Positions 18,094 to 28,011 are shown, counted from the stretch's first letter. The stretch is 64,000 nt of DNA from Photobacterium pectinilyticum (GCF_024357955.1 NZ_JANEYT010000007.1:62001-126000); one strand, 5' to 3'. Notes: generated by a model from the sequence alone, not told the origin. Numbers and translations are program-made.

Positions 18094-18858
18094 TTAAAAA
18101 AGCGTGGTAACCAGTCCGGGCTTAGCGATAGCGGCTTTGATCACCTTGCCTGAGCTGGTGTTTCTTACCCGTATTTGCTGTCCGGAATACCCGCCTTCTA
18201 GCGCAATGCCTGACATATTGGCGCTAAAGTGTCCATTGTCGGCTTGAATGATCACCTTGTCACCAGCTGAAACCAGGTAGGCTGGGCTCAGGTGAGAAGG
18301 GGAGAGTTGCTGATCGCGGCGGATCTGCCTGAGGGCGCGCAGGCCGATAAAATCTTGCGAGGTGGCAAAGAATTCTCGGTTGATAGACGCGATGTCAGTT
18401 GGTTTTAAGACGATATCATCGGCGGTGACGATTTCGTCTTTACGCAACGTACGTACCGCGAATGCAACAGGGACGGTAATACTGACATCGGCTTGTACCG
18501 TCAGTTGCCATGTTGTTGGCTGATGACAACTGACAGTAAACCGTAATCGTCCTGCTGGGTAACGGCGTCTGTCTGTCCGTTCAATTTTCAGAGGAGAGGC
18601 ACATTTCTCCATCCGGTGGCTGCCGCTAGGCAATCGGAGTAACATTTCAGCTTGTTCGGTTGGCCACTGGTGCTGTTTCGCTGCCCGGCTGACTTCTCCT
18701 CTTATTGCATCTGACACTTGATTTTCTATCTGAGCTTCAACCGTTGCAACGGCTGGTTCCGAGACGGCTTGGGCCAACACCGAGGAGCCTGAAACTGTAC
18801 AAAATAGCAGCAGGGCAATCGCGGAGGTTGTTGCTGAGTTGCGGGTCAATGTCGCCAT
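18094..18858 (-). CDS. flgA: Lateral P-ring assembly chaperone FlgA
   Basis: FlgA is a periplasmic chaperone for P-ring (FlgI) assembly. The ATG at 18856-18858 has a GGA 9 nt upstream and gives 254 residues with a signal peptide (ATTSAIALLLFCTVSGSSVL, then AQA). The frame stays open to 19092, so a longer start such as 18879 is possible but gives no better signal sequence. The SAF domain lies in the C-half (FAVRTLRKDEIVTADDIVLK), ending with the typical VIIQADNGHFSANMSGIALE and GYSGQQIRVRNTSSGKVI. It is divergent from flgB. Confidence 0.9.
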   Translation of the reverse strand: MATLTRNSATTSAIALLLFCTVSGSSVLAQAVSEPAVATVEAQIENQVSDAIRGEVSRAAKQHQWPTEQAEMLLRLPSGSHRMEKCASPLKIERTDRRRYPAGRLRFTVSCHQPTTWQLTVQADVSITVPVAFAVRTLRKDEIVTADDIVLKPTDIASINREFFATSQDFIGLRALRQIRRDQQLSPSHLSPAYLVSAGDKVIIQADNGHFSANMSGIALEGGYSGQQIRVRNTSSGKVIKAAIAKPGLVTTLF

Positions 18859-18889
18859 TTCAATTATTCCATTCTTCATTTTCCGGTGT

Positions 18890-18951
18890 GCGGAATCGTT
18901 TCCGCCTTGGTATTTCCGCTTGCTTTTCCGTATCGGAAGTGCCGCTTCCGC
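18890..18951. promoter_or_regulatory. Cluster of GCGGAA/TTCCGC half-sites, candidate LafK enhancer
   Basis: Six copies of GCGGAA, TTCCGC or the core CGGAA/TTCCG occur in 62 bp: 18890-18895, 18900-18905, 18914-18919, 18926-18930, 18934-18938 and 18946-18951. They form palindromes such as GCGGAATCGTTTCCGC (18890-18905). The cluster ends 61 bp upstream of a sigma-54-like promoter for flgB. A second cluster of the same motif precedes fliD. This arrangement fits an upstream activating sequence for LafK; the factor is inferred. Confidence 0.5.
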
Positions 18952-19012
18952 TTTTGACTTCCCCTTGAGTGTCATAGTGTTTTTATTGTTATTAATCAGG
19001 CGTTTGAAAAGT

Positions 19013-19028
19013 TGGCATGCATTTTGTT
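19013..19028 (+). promoter_or_regulatory. Sigma-54-like promoter for flgB operon
   Basis: TGGCAT-N5-TTGTT resembles the consensus TGGCAC-N5-TTGCW, with the -24 GG and correct spacing; the -12 GC reads GT. It lies 45 bp before the flgB ATG, and an enhancer-like motif cluster lies upstream. Confidence 0.55.
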
Positions 19029-19072
19029 TGTACTTGGCAAGTTTATGATTTCTTGCACTTAAAGGACACCAA

Positions 19073-19444
19073 ATGGGAATCAACTTTGACAAAGCCCTCG
19101 GGATTCACCCGCACACTTTAAACCTTCGTACCGAGCGTGCCAAGGTGTTGGCCGGTAACTTGGCAAATGTCGATACACCGGGGTTCAAAGCGCGAGATTT
19201 TGATTTTCAGGCTGCAATCGCTTCTGTCGAGGCGCAACAGCAAAGCCGCAGTGGCCAGGTAGCGGCGCAAACAGCGCCAGCGTTGCAATACCGTAACCCT
19301 TATAACAACACGATGGATGGCAACACTGTAGAACTTGGGGTTGAGCAGGCGCAGTACGCTCAAAATGCCATGGACTTCGAAACCAGCCTGACTTTTTTGA
19401 ACATGAAATTTCAAGGGCTGGCGACAGCTATTCAAGGACAGTAA
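19073..19444 (+). CDS. flgB: Lateral flagellar rod protein FlgB
   Basis: FlgB is a proximal rod subunit. It has 123 residues, starting MGINFDKALGIHPHTLNLRT, with the rod/hook signature LAGNLANVDTPGFKARDFDF near residue 30 and the C-terminal helix FETSLTFLNMKFQGLATAI. First in the flgB-flgL operon behind a sigma-54-like promoter; AAAGGA serves as ribosome site. Confidence 0.96.
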   Translation: MGINFDKALGIHPHTLNLRTERAKVLAGNLANVDTPGFKARDFDFQAAIASVEAQQQSRSGQVAAQTAPALQYRNPYNNTMDGNTVELGVEQAQYAQNAMDFETSLTFLNMKFQGLATAIQGQ

Positions 19445-19450
19445 TCCAGT

Positions 19451-19873
19451 ATGTCATTTAGTGAAATTTACCAAATTGCCGGCTCTTCAATGACTGCGCA
19501 AACCCTGCGTCTCAATACTATTGCCAGTAATTTGGCCAATGCCGACGCGGGATCAACCACCGAGGCGGGAACATACCGAAGCCGTAAGCCGGTGTTCTCG
19601 ACGGTGTATGAAAATAGCCAGTTTCAGACTAACCAGAGTGCTGGTGCCCGGGTGCAAGTTCTGGATGTGGTGCCCGTTGAAGGTGAGCTGGCTCGTCGAT
19701 ATGAACCGGGCAACCCAATTGCTGATGCTGATGGCTATGTGTTTTATCCCAATGTGGATGTGGTATCGGAAATGGCCGACATGATGTCAGCATCACGCAG
19801 TTTTGAAACCAGTGTTGATGTCCTTGGGCGTGCGCGCAGCATGCAGCAAGGCCTGTTGAAATTAGGTCAGTAA
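19451..19873 (+). CDS. flgC: Lateral flagellar rod protein FlgC
   Basis: FlgC is a proximal rod subunit of 140 residues, with the N-terminal signature TLRLNTIASNLANADAGSTT and the C-terminal helix ASRSFETSVDVLGRARSMQQ that pack together in the rod. It follows flgB by 6 bp and precedes flgD by 10 bp. No anomalies. Confidence 0.96.
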   Translation: MSFSEIYQIAGSSMTAQTLRLNTIASNLANADAGSTTEAGTYRSRKPVFSTVYENSQFQTNQSAGARVQVLDVVPVEGELARRYEPGNPIADADGYVFYPNVDVVSEMADMMSASRSFETSVDVLGRARSMQQGLLKLGQ

Positions 19874-19883
19874 GGATATCCCG

Positions 19884-20600
19884 ATGAGCACTCCCTACGT
19901 TACTAGTAGCAATGGCACTACAACCACCAGTGGTCAGGATCCAATCGCTAGCAATGGTGAGCAGGATAATACCTTCCTCACTTTGATGATTGCGCAGATC
20001 CAAAACCAGACACCGCTTGACCCATTGGATACAACCCAGTTCATGAGCCAGTTGGCGCAAATGACCCAGGTGGAAACCATGCAGAACATGAACAGCACCG
20101 TCGTCAACCAGATGGTGCTGCTCGACAACATTCAGGTGCTGACCACTGCCGGTATGGTGGGTCAGGATGTGCGTGTGACGACCGATACCTTGGATCTTGA
20201 AGGCGAGTCTTTGAGTGCGGTGATTGATCTCGATAGTGCCGTTGACGATCTCAAGGTCGAAATCCGCAACGATGCCGGTGAATTGGTAGAAACGATTGAA
20301 CTTGGGGCTAACAGTGAAGGTGAAGTGGCCTTTGTTATCGACCCAGAAACACTGGGCCTTAAAAATGGCCAATACGATCTTACTGTGGTGACCAATGACA
20401 GCGACTACAAGCCGGATGTCATGATTGCAGGCACCATCGAGAAAATGCGTATTCCACCGGGCGGCGGTTCACCAGAGTTCTTGATCTCTGGCGTGGGCTA
20501 TGTGCCGTTTTACAATGTTAACCAGTACGGCGATACACAAGGTTCTGATTCTCAGTCTCCGGAACCGACCCCTTTATTTACGTTGGCAGGCCGCCGATAG
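19884..20600 (+). CDS. flgD: Lateral hook cap protein FlgD
   Basis: FlgD is the scaffold that caps the growing hook. It has 238 residues: the conserved N-region DNTFLTLMIAQIQNQTPLDP and DTTQFMSQLAQMTQVETMQN, then the FlgD Ig/tudor-type domain (DDLKVEIRNDAGELVETIEL). Standard position between flgC and flgE. Confidence 0.95.
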   Translation: MSTPYVTSSNGTTTTSGQDPIASNGEQDNTFLTLMIAQIQNQTPLDPLDTTQFMSQLAQMTQVETMQNMNSTVVNQMVLLDNIQVLTTAGMVGQDVRVTTDTLDLEGESLSAVIDLDSAVDDLKVEIRNDAGELVETIELGANSEGEVAFVIDPETLGLKNGQYDLTVVTNDSDYKPDVMIAGTIEKMRIPPGGGSPEFLISGVGYVPFYNVNQYGDTQGSDSQSPEPTPLFTLAGRR

Positions 20601-20638
20601 AGCGGTTTTCAAATATCTAGGTTAGAAGAGAAATAATA

Positions 20639-21841
20639 ATGAGCTTTAACATTGCAATGAGTGGTTTGAATACCACCTCTCAGGAATTGAACACGATCAG
20701 TAACAACATCGCTAACGTATCCACCGTTGGCTTTAAATCATCTCGCGCGGAATTCTCGGCACTGATGAACGGTGGCATGGGTGGTGGTGTTGAACTGGCG
20801 AGCCTGTCTCAGTCATTCAACGATGGTGCCTTCAATATGACGGGACGCACCACCGATTTGGCGATTGGCGGCAATGGCATGTTTGTTCTGCAGGGCGAAG
20901 ATGGTGCCTACACCTATAGCCGTGCTGGCATGTTTCAGCAAGATAAAGACAACTTCCTAGTTAACAGTGCCGGTTTACGTTTGCAAGGCTACACCACAGA
21001 CAGCAGCGGTAACCTTCAAACCGGTTCTGTTGGCGATATTCAGGTCTCGACAGGTTCGGTTGCGGCTAAGGCCACGGATCGTGTTGATTTTGCCGCAAAC
21101 TTGGATGCTGGCGCCTCAGAGATTGTTGATGAAAACGGTGATCGTATTCCGTTTGATCCGGAAGACAGCGATAGCTTCAACTCTTCGTACACGACAACGG
21201 TTTATGACTCATTGGGTAATGAGCACACCTTGACCCAATACTTTGTTAAAACTGGCGATAACGAGTGGGAAGTGCATTACGCCATGAATGGCGAAGTGAT
21301 GGAAGACGAAAGTGGTCAGGCATTGGAATTCGATGATAACGGTAAGTTGGTTGAGCCAACGGGCAACATTAGCCTTTCGTTTGCCCCGGAAGGTGCGGCA
21401 GAGATGAATATTGCTCTTTCCATGTCAGGTACTACCCAGTATGGCAGTGAGTTCGCGGTATCGACTAACCGTAGCAATGGCTATACCGCCGGTGAACTGA
21501 CCGGTATCACTATCGATGACAGCGGTATGGTATTTGCCAACTACAGCAACGGTGAGCAGATGATGCAGGGGCAAATCGTATTGGCAGACTTCCCCAATAC
21601 CGGCGGTTTGATGCAGGTGGGCAATACCGGTTGGTCGGCGACACAAGCTTCGGGCCAGCCACTGATCGGCGTACCGGGTACGGGCACTTTAGGCGGGTTG
21701 TACTCAGGTTACATTGAGGAATCAAACGTTGACCTAACCGGTGAGCTAGTGGGCCTAATGACGGCGCAGCGTAACTATCAGGCCAATGCCCAGTCACTAT
21801 CAACCCAGCAGCAGCTTGCCCAAGTGCTGTTCAACATGTAA
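20639..21841 (+). CDS. flgE: Lateral hook protein FlgE
   Basis: FlgE is the subunit of the universal joint between rod and filament. It has 400 residues with D0 helices at both ends: MSFNIAMSGLNTTSQELNTI with SNNIANVSTVGFKSSRAEF, and NVDLTGELVGLMTAQRNYQA at the C-terminus. The central part (about 150-330) is the variable surface domain with DSLGNEHTLTQYFVKTGDNE. Length is usual for lateral hooks. Confidence 0.96.
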   Translation: MSFNIAMSGLNTTSQELNTISNNIANVSTVGFKSSRAEFSALMNGGMGGGVELASLSQSFNDGAFNMTGRTTDLAIGGNGMFVLQGEDGAYTYSRAGMFQQDKDNFLVNSAGLRLQGYTTDSSGNLQTGSVGDIQVSTGSVAAKATDRVDFAANLDAGASEIVDENGDRIPFDPEDSDSFNSSYTTTVYDSLGNEHTLTQYFVKTGDNEWEVHYAMNGEVMEDESGQALEFDDNGKLVEPTGNISLSFAPEGAAEMNIALSMSGTTQYGSEFAVSTNRSNGYTAGELTGITIDDSGMVFANYSNGEQMMQGQIVLADFPNTGGLMQVGNTGWSATQASGQPLIGVPGTGTLGGLYSGYIEESNVDLTGELVGLMTAQRNYQANAQSLSTQQQLAQVLFNM

Positions 21842-21851
21842 GGACGGTAGT

Positions 21852-22583
21852 GTGGATCGTTTGATTTATACCGCGGCAAGCGGGGCTGGGCGGATATTTA
21901 ACGCCCAGCAGGTTCGGGCCAACAATCTAGCTAACATCAATACCCATGGTTTCCGTGCCGATATGGAGCGAGCGCAGGCGTTTGCCGTACAGGGCAGCGG
22001 CTTTGACAGCCGTACGCTGGTTGAAGCCCAGTCGGCGGGGACTCGTTTTGATGCCGCGGAGCTACAAACCACCGGACGTGAACTGGATTTGGCTATCCGT
22101 GGTGACGGCTTTTTTACCGTTCAGTTGCCAGAAGGCGATGAAGCTTATACCCGTTCAGGGGCGATTGAGCGCACCGAAAACGGTGATCTTATGATTGGTG
22201 GTTTGCCTGTACTGGCTGACGGTGGCGATGTGATGAACGTCCCGCTCTACAGCAGCATCGAATTTGGTGACAACGGACTGATCAATATCGTGCCGGAAGG
22301 TGAGGTGTTGGCGGTTGAAGTAGGACGCCTGAAGTTGGTGACCCCGCCGGTGCAGGACTTGGGTAAGCTGGAAAACGGCTTATTTACGACCAATGATCGC
22401 CAGCCGCTTAACGATGACGAAACCGTAATGATGGTATCGGGCTTTCTCGAGCAAAGTAACGTTGTGGCCGTAGAAGAAATGGTGGCATCGATGCAACTGA
22501 GCCGTAACTTTGAAATGCAGCTAAAGATGATGCAAACCGCAGAAAAAATTGCAGAAGCAGGCAACCGCCTGATCAGAGCGTAA
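21852..22583 (+). CDS. flgF: Lateral rod protein FlgF, GTG start
   Basis: FlgF is a distal/proximal rod subunit. The GTG at 21852 is taken as start: it follows AGGACGG at a good distance and gives 243 residues beginning (M)DRLIYTAASGAGRI as in homologues. An in-frame ATG at 21786 lies within flgE and is unlikely. Signatures are QVRANNLANINTHGFRADME and the C-terminal VEEMVASMQLSRNFEMQLKM. Confidence 0.94.
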   Translation: MDRLIYTAASGAGRIFNAQQVRANNLANINTHGFRADMERAQAFAVQGSGFDSRTLVEAQSAGTRFDAAELQTTGRELDLAIRGDGFFTVQLPEGDEAYTRSGAIERTENGDLMIGGLPVLADGGDVMNVPLYSSIEFGDNGLINIVPEGEVLAVEVGRLKLVTPPVQDLGKLENGLFTTNDRQPLNDDETVMMVSGFLEQSNVVAVEEMVASMQLSRNFEMQLKMMQTAEKIAEAGNRLIRA

Positions 22584-22593
22584 AGGATAAGAG

Positions 22594-23379
22594 ATGAACG
22601 CAGCACTATGGATCAGTAAAACTGGCTTAGCCGCACAAGATACGAAAATGGCGACCATTTCCAACAACCTTGCCAACGTCAATACCGTCGGTTACAAGCG
22701 CGACCGCGTGGCGTTTGAAGATCTGTTCTATCAAATTCAGCGCCAGCCGGGTGCCATGGCGGATGAAGTCAATGAATTGCCGACCGGCATTCAACTTGGT
22801 TCGGGTGTGCGTGTTGTTGGTACTCAAAAGGTCTTTACCGAAGGGATGTACCAAACTACCAGCCAAAGTTTGGATGTGGCTATTGATGGTCAAGGCTTCT
22901 TTGAGCTCGAAACGCCGGATGGTGAGCAGGCATTTACTCGCAATGGTCAGTTTCACATGAACTCTGATGGTTTGCTGGTCAATACTCAGGGCTTGCCGCT
23001 GGCTCAGCAAATCCAAGTTCCTGAAGATGCTGAAACTCTTACCATTGGTACTGACGGTATTGTCACGGCCAAGATTGCCAATGACGATATGCCACAGGAA
23101 ATTGGCCAGATTACCTTGGCTAACTTCATCAATCCAGCTGGCCTTGAGGCACTTGGCGGTAACCTGTTCCGCGCCACGGCATCAAGCGGTGATGTGATTG
23201 ACGGTATTGCCGGCGAAGGGGCATTCGGGCAGCTAAAGCAAGGGGTGTTGGAAGGCTCGAATGTTCAGGTGGTCGAGGAGATGGTTGACATGATCACGAC
23301 CCAGCGCGGCTACGAGATGAATGCCAAGGCACTGTCTTCATCGGATGAGATGTTGCAGTACATTTCTCAGGTACTGTAA
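22594..23379 (+). CDS. flgG: Lateral distal rod protein FlgG
   Basis: FlgG forms the distal rod. It has 261 residues, the canonical length, starting MNAALWISKTGLAAQDTKMA with ISNNLANVNTVGYKRDRVAF and the rod-type insertion FEDLFYQIQRQPGA that keeps the rod straight; C-terminus EEMVDMITTQRGYEMNAKAL. Standard position. Confidence 0.97.
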   Translation: MNAALWISKTGLAAQDTKMATISNNLANVNTVGYKRDRVAFEDLFYQIQRQPGAMADEVNELPTGIQLGSGVRVVGTQKVFTEGMYQTTSQSLDVAIDGQGFFELETPDGEQAFTRNGQFHMNSDGLLVNTQGLPLAQQIQVPEDAETLTIGTDGIVTAKIANDDMPQEIGQITLANFINPAGLEALGGNLFRATASSGDVIDGIAGEGAFGQLKQGVLEGSNVQVVEEMVDMITTQRGYEMNAKALSSSDEMLQYISQVL

Positions 23380-23382
23380 GCC

Positions 23383-24081
23383 ATGGCAAGACTGACGAAG
23401 GTTAAAACCGTGAGACGCTTGGGAGCATGGCTTGCCGCCATGCTTCTGGCTGGTTGTTCATCCACTCCCTCGTTGATGGATGAGCGTCCAGCTCCGGATG
23501 ATTTGGATTACGCCCCCCCGATGCTGGATTACTCGCTGCCGGATGCCCGTAGTGGCTCGGTCTACCGTGATGGGTATATGTGGACCCTGTTTCAGGATCG
23601 CCGTGCCTACCGTGTTGGCGATATGTTGACGGTATCGCTGGATGAAGATACCCGCTCGAGCAAGCAGGCCAATACCAACTTTGGCAAAAATGCCAGCGGT
23701 GGCTTGGTGGGTAGTTTTGCGACCGGCTCTAGCAGCGGCAGTGCCAGTGGTGATCTTTCCGGTAATCGGGATTTTCGCGGCAGTTCAGCCAGCTCGCAGC
23801 GTAACTCTTTGAGTGGCTCCATTACGGTGATGGTGCACGAAGTGCTGCCTAACGGAGTGCTGCGGATTAAAGGGGAGAAGTGGATCCGCCTTAACCAAGG
23901 CGACGAGTTTATCCGCCTTGATGGCTTGGTGCGGGGGGATGATATCGACAACGGAAACCAAATTTCCTCTCAGCGCGTGGGTGATGCACGTATTACCTAT
24001 TCCCAAAGCGGTGTATTGGCCGATGCCAATGACGCAGGCTGGTTGACCAAGCTGTTTGTTAATCCGTTGTTCCCAATCTAA
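23383..24081 (+). CDS. flgH: Lateral L-ring lipoprotein FlgH
   Basis: FlgH makes the outer-membrane L ring. It has 232 residues with a lipobox LLAGCSS; the lipid-modified Cys is residue 25. The middle holds a Gly/Ser-rich stretch (about 105-145), followed by the family core [20 protein letters not shown]-like sequence (here [16 protein letters not shown]) and [19 protein letters not shown]. The C-terminus [13 protein letters not shown] is typical. Confidence 0.96.
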   Translation: MARLTKVKTVRRLGAWLAAMLLAGCSSTPSLMDERPAPDDLDYAPPMLDYSLPDARSGSVYRDGYMWTLFQDRRAYRVGDMLTVSLDEDTRSSKQANTNFGKNASGGLVGSFATGSSSGSASGDLSGNRDFRGSSASSQRNSLSGSITVMVHEVLPNGVLRIKGEKWIRLNQGDEFIRLDGLVRGDDIDNGNQISSQRVGDARITYSQSGVLADANDAGWLTKLFVNPLFPI

Positions 24082-24089
24082 GAGGCATT

Positions 24090-25211
24090 ATGTTTAAGCA
24101 ACTTATCATTTTATTGACTGTGCTGGTCGTGCCTTTCCTGTTTGTTGATGCCGCCAATGCTGCAACCAACGAGCGCCATTTGATTGATTTGGTGGATATC
24201 CAAGGGCTGCGAGAAAATCAGTTGATTGGCTATGGCCTAGTGGTCGGTCTTGATGGGACAGGCGATCGTAATCAGGTAAAATTCACCAGTCAGTCGGTCA
24301 CGAATATGTTGCGCCAGTTTGGTTTGCAACTACCTGAAAAAATTGACCCTAAGCTGCGTAACGTGGCAGCGGTCAGTGTTCACGCTTCTATTCCACCATT
24401 GGCCGGACCGGGGCAAACCATTGATGTAACGGTATCGTCTATCGGTGATGCCAAAAGCCTGCGCGGCGGCAGCTTGGTGATGACACCACTGCGTGCGATT
24501 GATGGCCAGATCTATGCGGTTGCCCAAGGGAGCTTGGTGGTGGCGGGGGTCAAAGCCGAGGGCCGCTCCGGTTCAAGCATTACGGTTAACGTGCCAACCA
24601 CTGGTCGCATTCCAGGTGGGGCGATAATCGAAGAGGAAATCCCATCCGATTTCACTTCCCAGCCTAAAGTCACATTGAATTTGCTACGTCCTAACTTCAC
24701 GACCGCGCGTAATATCTCTCGTCAAATTGACGAGGTCTTTGGTCCGGATACAGCGATGGCATTGAGCAATGCTCGGGTCGAAGTTTCTGCGCCGCAGGAC
24801 TTTGAACAGCGGGTGATCTTCATGTCGATGTTGGAAGATATGACCGTTGATATTGGCCGCCAGCGAGCGCGAGTAGTCTTTAACAGTCGCACTGGCACTG
24901 TCGTGGTCGGTAATGGTGTGCGTATTGGCCGGGCAGCCGTGAGTCACGGTAGTTTGACGGTGACCATTGCCGAGTCGTTCAATGTTAGCCAACCCAATGC
25001 GTTTGGCAGTGGCAACACGGTCGTGACCCCGGATAGCGAAATTGATATCAACCACGAACGTAATCCAATGTTCATCTGGCCGGAGGGCGTAGAGCTGGAA
25101 ACCATCGTTTCAGCCGTCAATAGCCTCGGTGCTTCTCCCGATGACTTGATCGCCATCCTTCAGGCGCTGCACTCTTCGGGTGCATTGGATGCTGAACTGG
25201 TTGTGATTTAA
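24090..25211 (+). CDS. flgI: Lateral P-ring protein FlgI
   Basis: FlgI makes the peptidoglycan P ring. It has 373 residues with a signal peptide ([20 protein letters not shown], cut after ANA) and the conserved start of the mature protein, [20 protein letters not shown] followed by [21 protein letters not shown]-terminus [20 protein letters not shown] is standard. Its chaperone FlgA is encoded divergently at 18094. Confidence 0.97.
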   Translation: MFKQLIILLTVLVVPFLFVDAANAATNERHLIDLVDIQGLRENQLIGYGLVVGLDGTGDRNQVKFTSQSVTNMLRQFGLQLPEKIDPKLRNVAAVSVHASIPPLAGPGQTIDVTVSSIGDAKSLRGGSLVMTPLRAIDGQIYAVAQGSLVVAGVKAEGRSGSSITVNVPTTGRIPGGAIIEEEIPSDFTSQPKVTLNLLRPNFTTARNISRQIDEVFGPDTAMALSNARVEVSAPQDFEQRVIFMSMLEDMTVDIGRQRARVVFNSRTGTVVVGNGVRIGRAAVSHGSLTVTIAESFNVSQPNAFGSGNTVVTPDSEIDINHERNPMFIWPEGVELETIVSAVNSLGASPDDLIAILQALHSSGALDAELVVI

Positions 25212-25220
25212 GGACAGAGA

Positions 25221-25718
25221 ATGACAGTAACTGTTTTACCGGTAAATACCATGGCGTTGCAGCCAATGGCGACCAGCCGCATTGCGGCAAACTCTTCGAT
25301 GGGAACGATAACCACATTCGACAGTCGTCAGTTGGCTGATCTGAAAAGCACGGATGACTCGCAGCAGGCGATTCAAACGGTCGCGGAGCAATTTGAATCG
25401 CTGTTTTTACAGATGGTGCTCAAGCAGATGCGTAAAGCGAGCGAGGCACTCAATACCGATGATGACAATGCTTTGTTCGGAAGCCGTGAGCACAAGACCT
25501 ATCAGGAGTTTTTTGATGGTCAGGTGGCTATCGAGATGTCAAAAAGCCAGCTTGGTTTGGCGGAAGTGATTGTCCGTCAACTGGGCGGTGAGTCGGCGTT
25601 TAAGGAAGCTAACGATGAGGTCGCTTTAACGTCAAGTAAGGCAGAGCAAGGTCCGATCGCGGGCAGCGCATTTAGCCAGTCTTTGCTGCATTTTAACCGT
25701 GAGGGCTCTAACGTATGA
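25221..25718 (+). CDS. flgJ: Lateral rod cap FlgJ without muramidase domain
   Basis: FlgJ caps the growing rod. It has 165 residues and contains only the rod-cap domain (AEQFESLFLQMVLKQMRKAS; FFDGQVAIEMSKSQLGLAEV). The C-terminal glucosaminidase domain, which brings polar or E. coli FlgJ to about 310 residues, is absent; this is usual for lateral systems. A peptidoglycan hydrolase must come from elsewhere. The stop overlaps the flgK start by 4 bp. Confidence 0.93.
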   Translation: MTVTVLPVNTMALQPMATSRIAANSSMGTITTFDSRQLADLKSTDDSQQAIQTVAEQFESLFLQMVLKQMRKASEALNTDDDNALFGSREHKTYQEFFDGQVAIEMSKSQLGLAEVIVRQLGGESAFKEANDEVALTSSKAEQGPIAGSAFSQSLLHFNREGSNV

Positions 25719-27091
25719 GTTTGATGAATATCGGCTTGTCTGGACTACAGGCAAGCCAAGTGGGCATGAATGTGACGGCCCAGAACGTTGCTAACATCAA
25801 CACCCCGGGCTACAGTCGCCAGCAAGTAAACCTGTCGGCGATTGGCTCAACCAGCATGAGTATGAAAGATGCGGGTAACGGTGTGTCGGTCAGTGCCATT
25901 CGTCGAGTGACCGACCAGTACCAAACCAACCAGATCTTCCGTGCAGGTTCTATGCTGGGTGAAACGTCGACATCAGCCCAGCAGCTTAAGCGCTTGGAAA
26001 CCTTGCTGTCTGGCGATTCGATGGACTTGAGCCAAGGCTTTGACAGCTTTTTCTCGGCACTAAACGGTGCCAGTGCCTCGCCTTACGGTTCGGCTCACCG
26101 CTCGTTGATCATCAGTGAGGCGGAAGCCTTGGGTAACCGCTTTAATCAATTGAGCAGCTCGCTGGATGGTCAGTACAGTGATCTATCACAGCAGCGCAGC
26201 AGCGGGGTCTCGCAAGCGAACAGTTTGCTTTCTAATATTAGCAAGCTCAACGACGAGATCCGCAAAGGTGATGCCACGGGTGCCAATACCTCTGCGCTTC
26301 AGGATGAGCGTGATGTGTTGATTGCCGAGCTGTCGGAAATTGTGGATGTCCGTATTACCGATGCCGGTGACGGCACGCTGAATATTGCACTGCCTAACGG
26401 CCAGCCATTGGTGATGGGGAGTCAGGTTGCTCAGTTTAGCTTGGAATCGGATCCGGATAATCCGCGCAGTGATGTGCTGTCGTTATCGCTCAATGGCCAA
26501 AGCTTCCCGCTAGATGACGACATCGGGGGCAAGCTGGGGGCACTGTCGGCATATGAAAAAGATGTGCTGATCCCAACTCAGGAAGCGATCAATGATATCG
26601 CCTTTGAGTTTGCCCAAGCCTTTAACGACCAACTGGCCGAAGGTTTTGACTTAAACGGTGAGCCGGGTAAGCCCTTGTTTGTTTTTGATCCGGAAAACCC
26701 AGCGTCAACGCTGTCTATCAATCCGGATTTCAAACCAGAAGACTTGGCTCTGTCGGGTGACGGCACCCCAGGTAATACCGACAATCTGCTGAAATTGATC
26801 GAGATTAAAGACCAAGAGTTTGAGATTGGTGATCTGGGCTCGCAAACCTTAGGCAGCGCGTTTAATTCTCTGCTGGGTGATATCGCAGTGAAAAGCCGTC
26901 AGGCGCAATCGGATCACGATGCGGCCAGTAATATTTATCTCCAGGCAACGATTGAGAAATCGGCAACCAGCGGGGTTAACCTTGATGAAGAAGCCGTCAG
27001 TCTGATGATGTACCAGCAAGCTTACCAAGCCAACATGCAGGTGATTAGCGCATCGAATCAGATGTTTGCGTCAATCATGCAGCTATTCTAA
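25715..27091 (+). CDS. flgK: Lateral hook-filament junction protein FlgK
   Basis: FlgK (HAP1) joins hook and filament. It has 458 residues: MSLMNIGLSGLQASQVGMNV with TAQNVANINTPGYSRQQVNL at the N-terminus, and SGVNLDEEAVSLMMYQQAYQ with MQVISASNQMFASIMQLF at the C-terminus. Overlaps flgJ by 4 bp; flgL follows 10 bp later. No anomaly. Confidence 0.96.
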   Translation: MSLMNIGLSGLQASQVGMNVTAQNVANINTPGYSRQQVNLSAIGSTSMSMKDAGNGVSVSAIRRVTDQYQTNQIFRAGSMLGETSTSAQQLKRLETLLSGDSMDLSQGFDSFFSALNGASASPYGSAHRSLIISEAEALGNRFNQLSSSLDGQYSDLSQQRSSGVSQANSLLSNISKLNDEIRKGDATGANTSALQDERDVLIAELSEIVDVRITDAGDGTLNIALPNGQPLVMGSQVAQFSLESDPDNPRSDVLSLSLNGQSFPLDDDIGGKLGALSAYEKDVLIPTQEAINDIAFEFAQAFNDQLAEGFDLNGEPGKPLFVFDPENPASTLSINPDFKPEDLALSGDGTPGNTDNLLKLIEIKDQEFEIGDLGSQTLGSAFNSLLGDIAVKSRQAQSDHDAASNIYLQATIEKSATSGVNLDEEAVSLMMYQQAYQANMQVISASNQMFASIMQLF

Positions 27092-27101
27092 GGACACCGC
27101 C

Positions 27102-28007
27102 ATGCGTGTAAGTACTAATCAATATAGCCAGATGATGTCTGGTAGCCTGAGCCAGAACTCCTTGGGCATCAATAAGATCATGCAGCAAATGGCAACCGGT
27201 AAGCGGTTGCTGGTTCCATCTGATGATCCAATGGCCTCGACGCGGGTGATGAACCTTAAGCGTGAGCAGGCAGCGATCGGCCAATATCAGGGCAATATCG
27301 AGCAGGCTGATGTGGCTTTGAAGAAACAAGAAACGTATTTGAGCAGTGCAACCGATGTCTTGCATCAAGTCCGTGATTTGATGCTATGGGCCGGTAACGG
27401 AGCTAACGGCCCTGATGAACTGGCCGCGATGGCTAACGAACTTGAGCACTTGCAAGACAGCTTGGTGAGTTTGGTTAATTCGAAAGATGAAAACGGTAAG
27501 TACATCTTCTCGGGTAATGAGGTGAATACCCAGCCTTTGGTGAAAGATGAAGAAGGCAACTGGACTTACCAAGGTGACACCGGCATCCGTGAAGTGGTGG
27601 TTGGCGATGGCGTAACGATTCAGCTTAACGTCAATGCTGGGGATATGTTCTTCTCGGGCGGGGTGGATATCTTTAATCAGTTAGATGAGCTGGTTGATGC
27701 GTTGCGCGACCCTGATTTTGACTTTGAAGGCAGTGAGATTATTGGCCGTAGCATCGATGTGCTTGATGATACCTTGCTGTCAGTGTCGGGTACGGTGACC
27801 AGTTTAGGTAGCCGCCAGAATGCCTTGACCACGATGCAAGATGGTCACAGTGAAGTTGAGCTATTTAACAATGACTTGATCGGGCAATTGGAAGATCTCG
27901 ATTACGCCGATGCCATGGTGCAATATAACAACTACTTGTTGGCACTGCAGGCAACCCAGTCGACCTATGCCAAAACAGCCAGCTTGTCTTTGTTTAGTAT
28001 TATGTAA
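27102..28007 (+). CDS. flgL: Lateral hook-filament junction protein FlgL
   Basis: FlgL (HAP3) is the second junction protein. The ATG at 27102, after TAAGGACACC, gives 301 residues starting MRVSTNQYSQMMSGSLSQNS; an upstream in-frame start lies within flgK. Flagellin-like N-terminus with INKIMQQMATGKRLLVPSDD and a C-terminal helix YADAMVQYNNYLLALQATQS. Followed by a strong terminator that ends the flgB-flgL operon. Confidence 0.95.
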   Translation: MRVSTNQYSQMMSGSLSQNSLGINKIMQQMATGKRLLVPSDDPMASTRVMNLKREQAAIGQYQGNIEQADVALKKQETYLSSATDVLHQVRDLMLWAGNGANGPDELAAMANELEHLQDSLVSLVNSKDENGKYIFSGNEVNTQPLVKDEEGNWTYQGDTGIREVVVGDGVTIQLNVNAGDMFFSGGVDIFNQLDELVDALRDPDFDFEGSEIIGRSIDVLDDTLLSVSGTVTSLGSRQNALTTMQDGHSEVELFNNDLIGQLEDLDYADAMVQYNNYLLALQATQSTYAKTASLSLFSIM

Positions 28008-28011
28008 TAGT

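Noticed and set aside
18859-19092. Longer flgA start giving 332 residues
   Set aside because: It would run through the half-site cluster and the flgB promoter and place the signal peptide internally.
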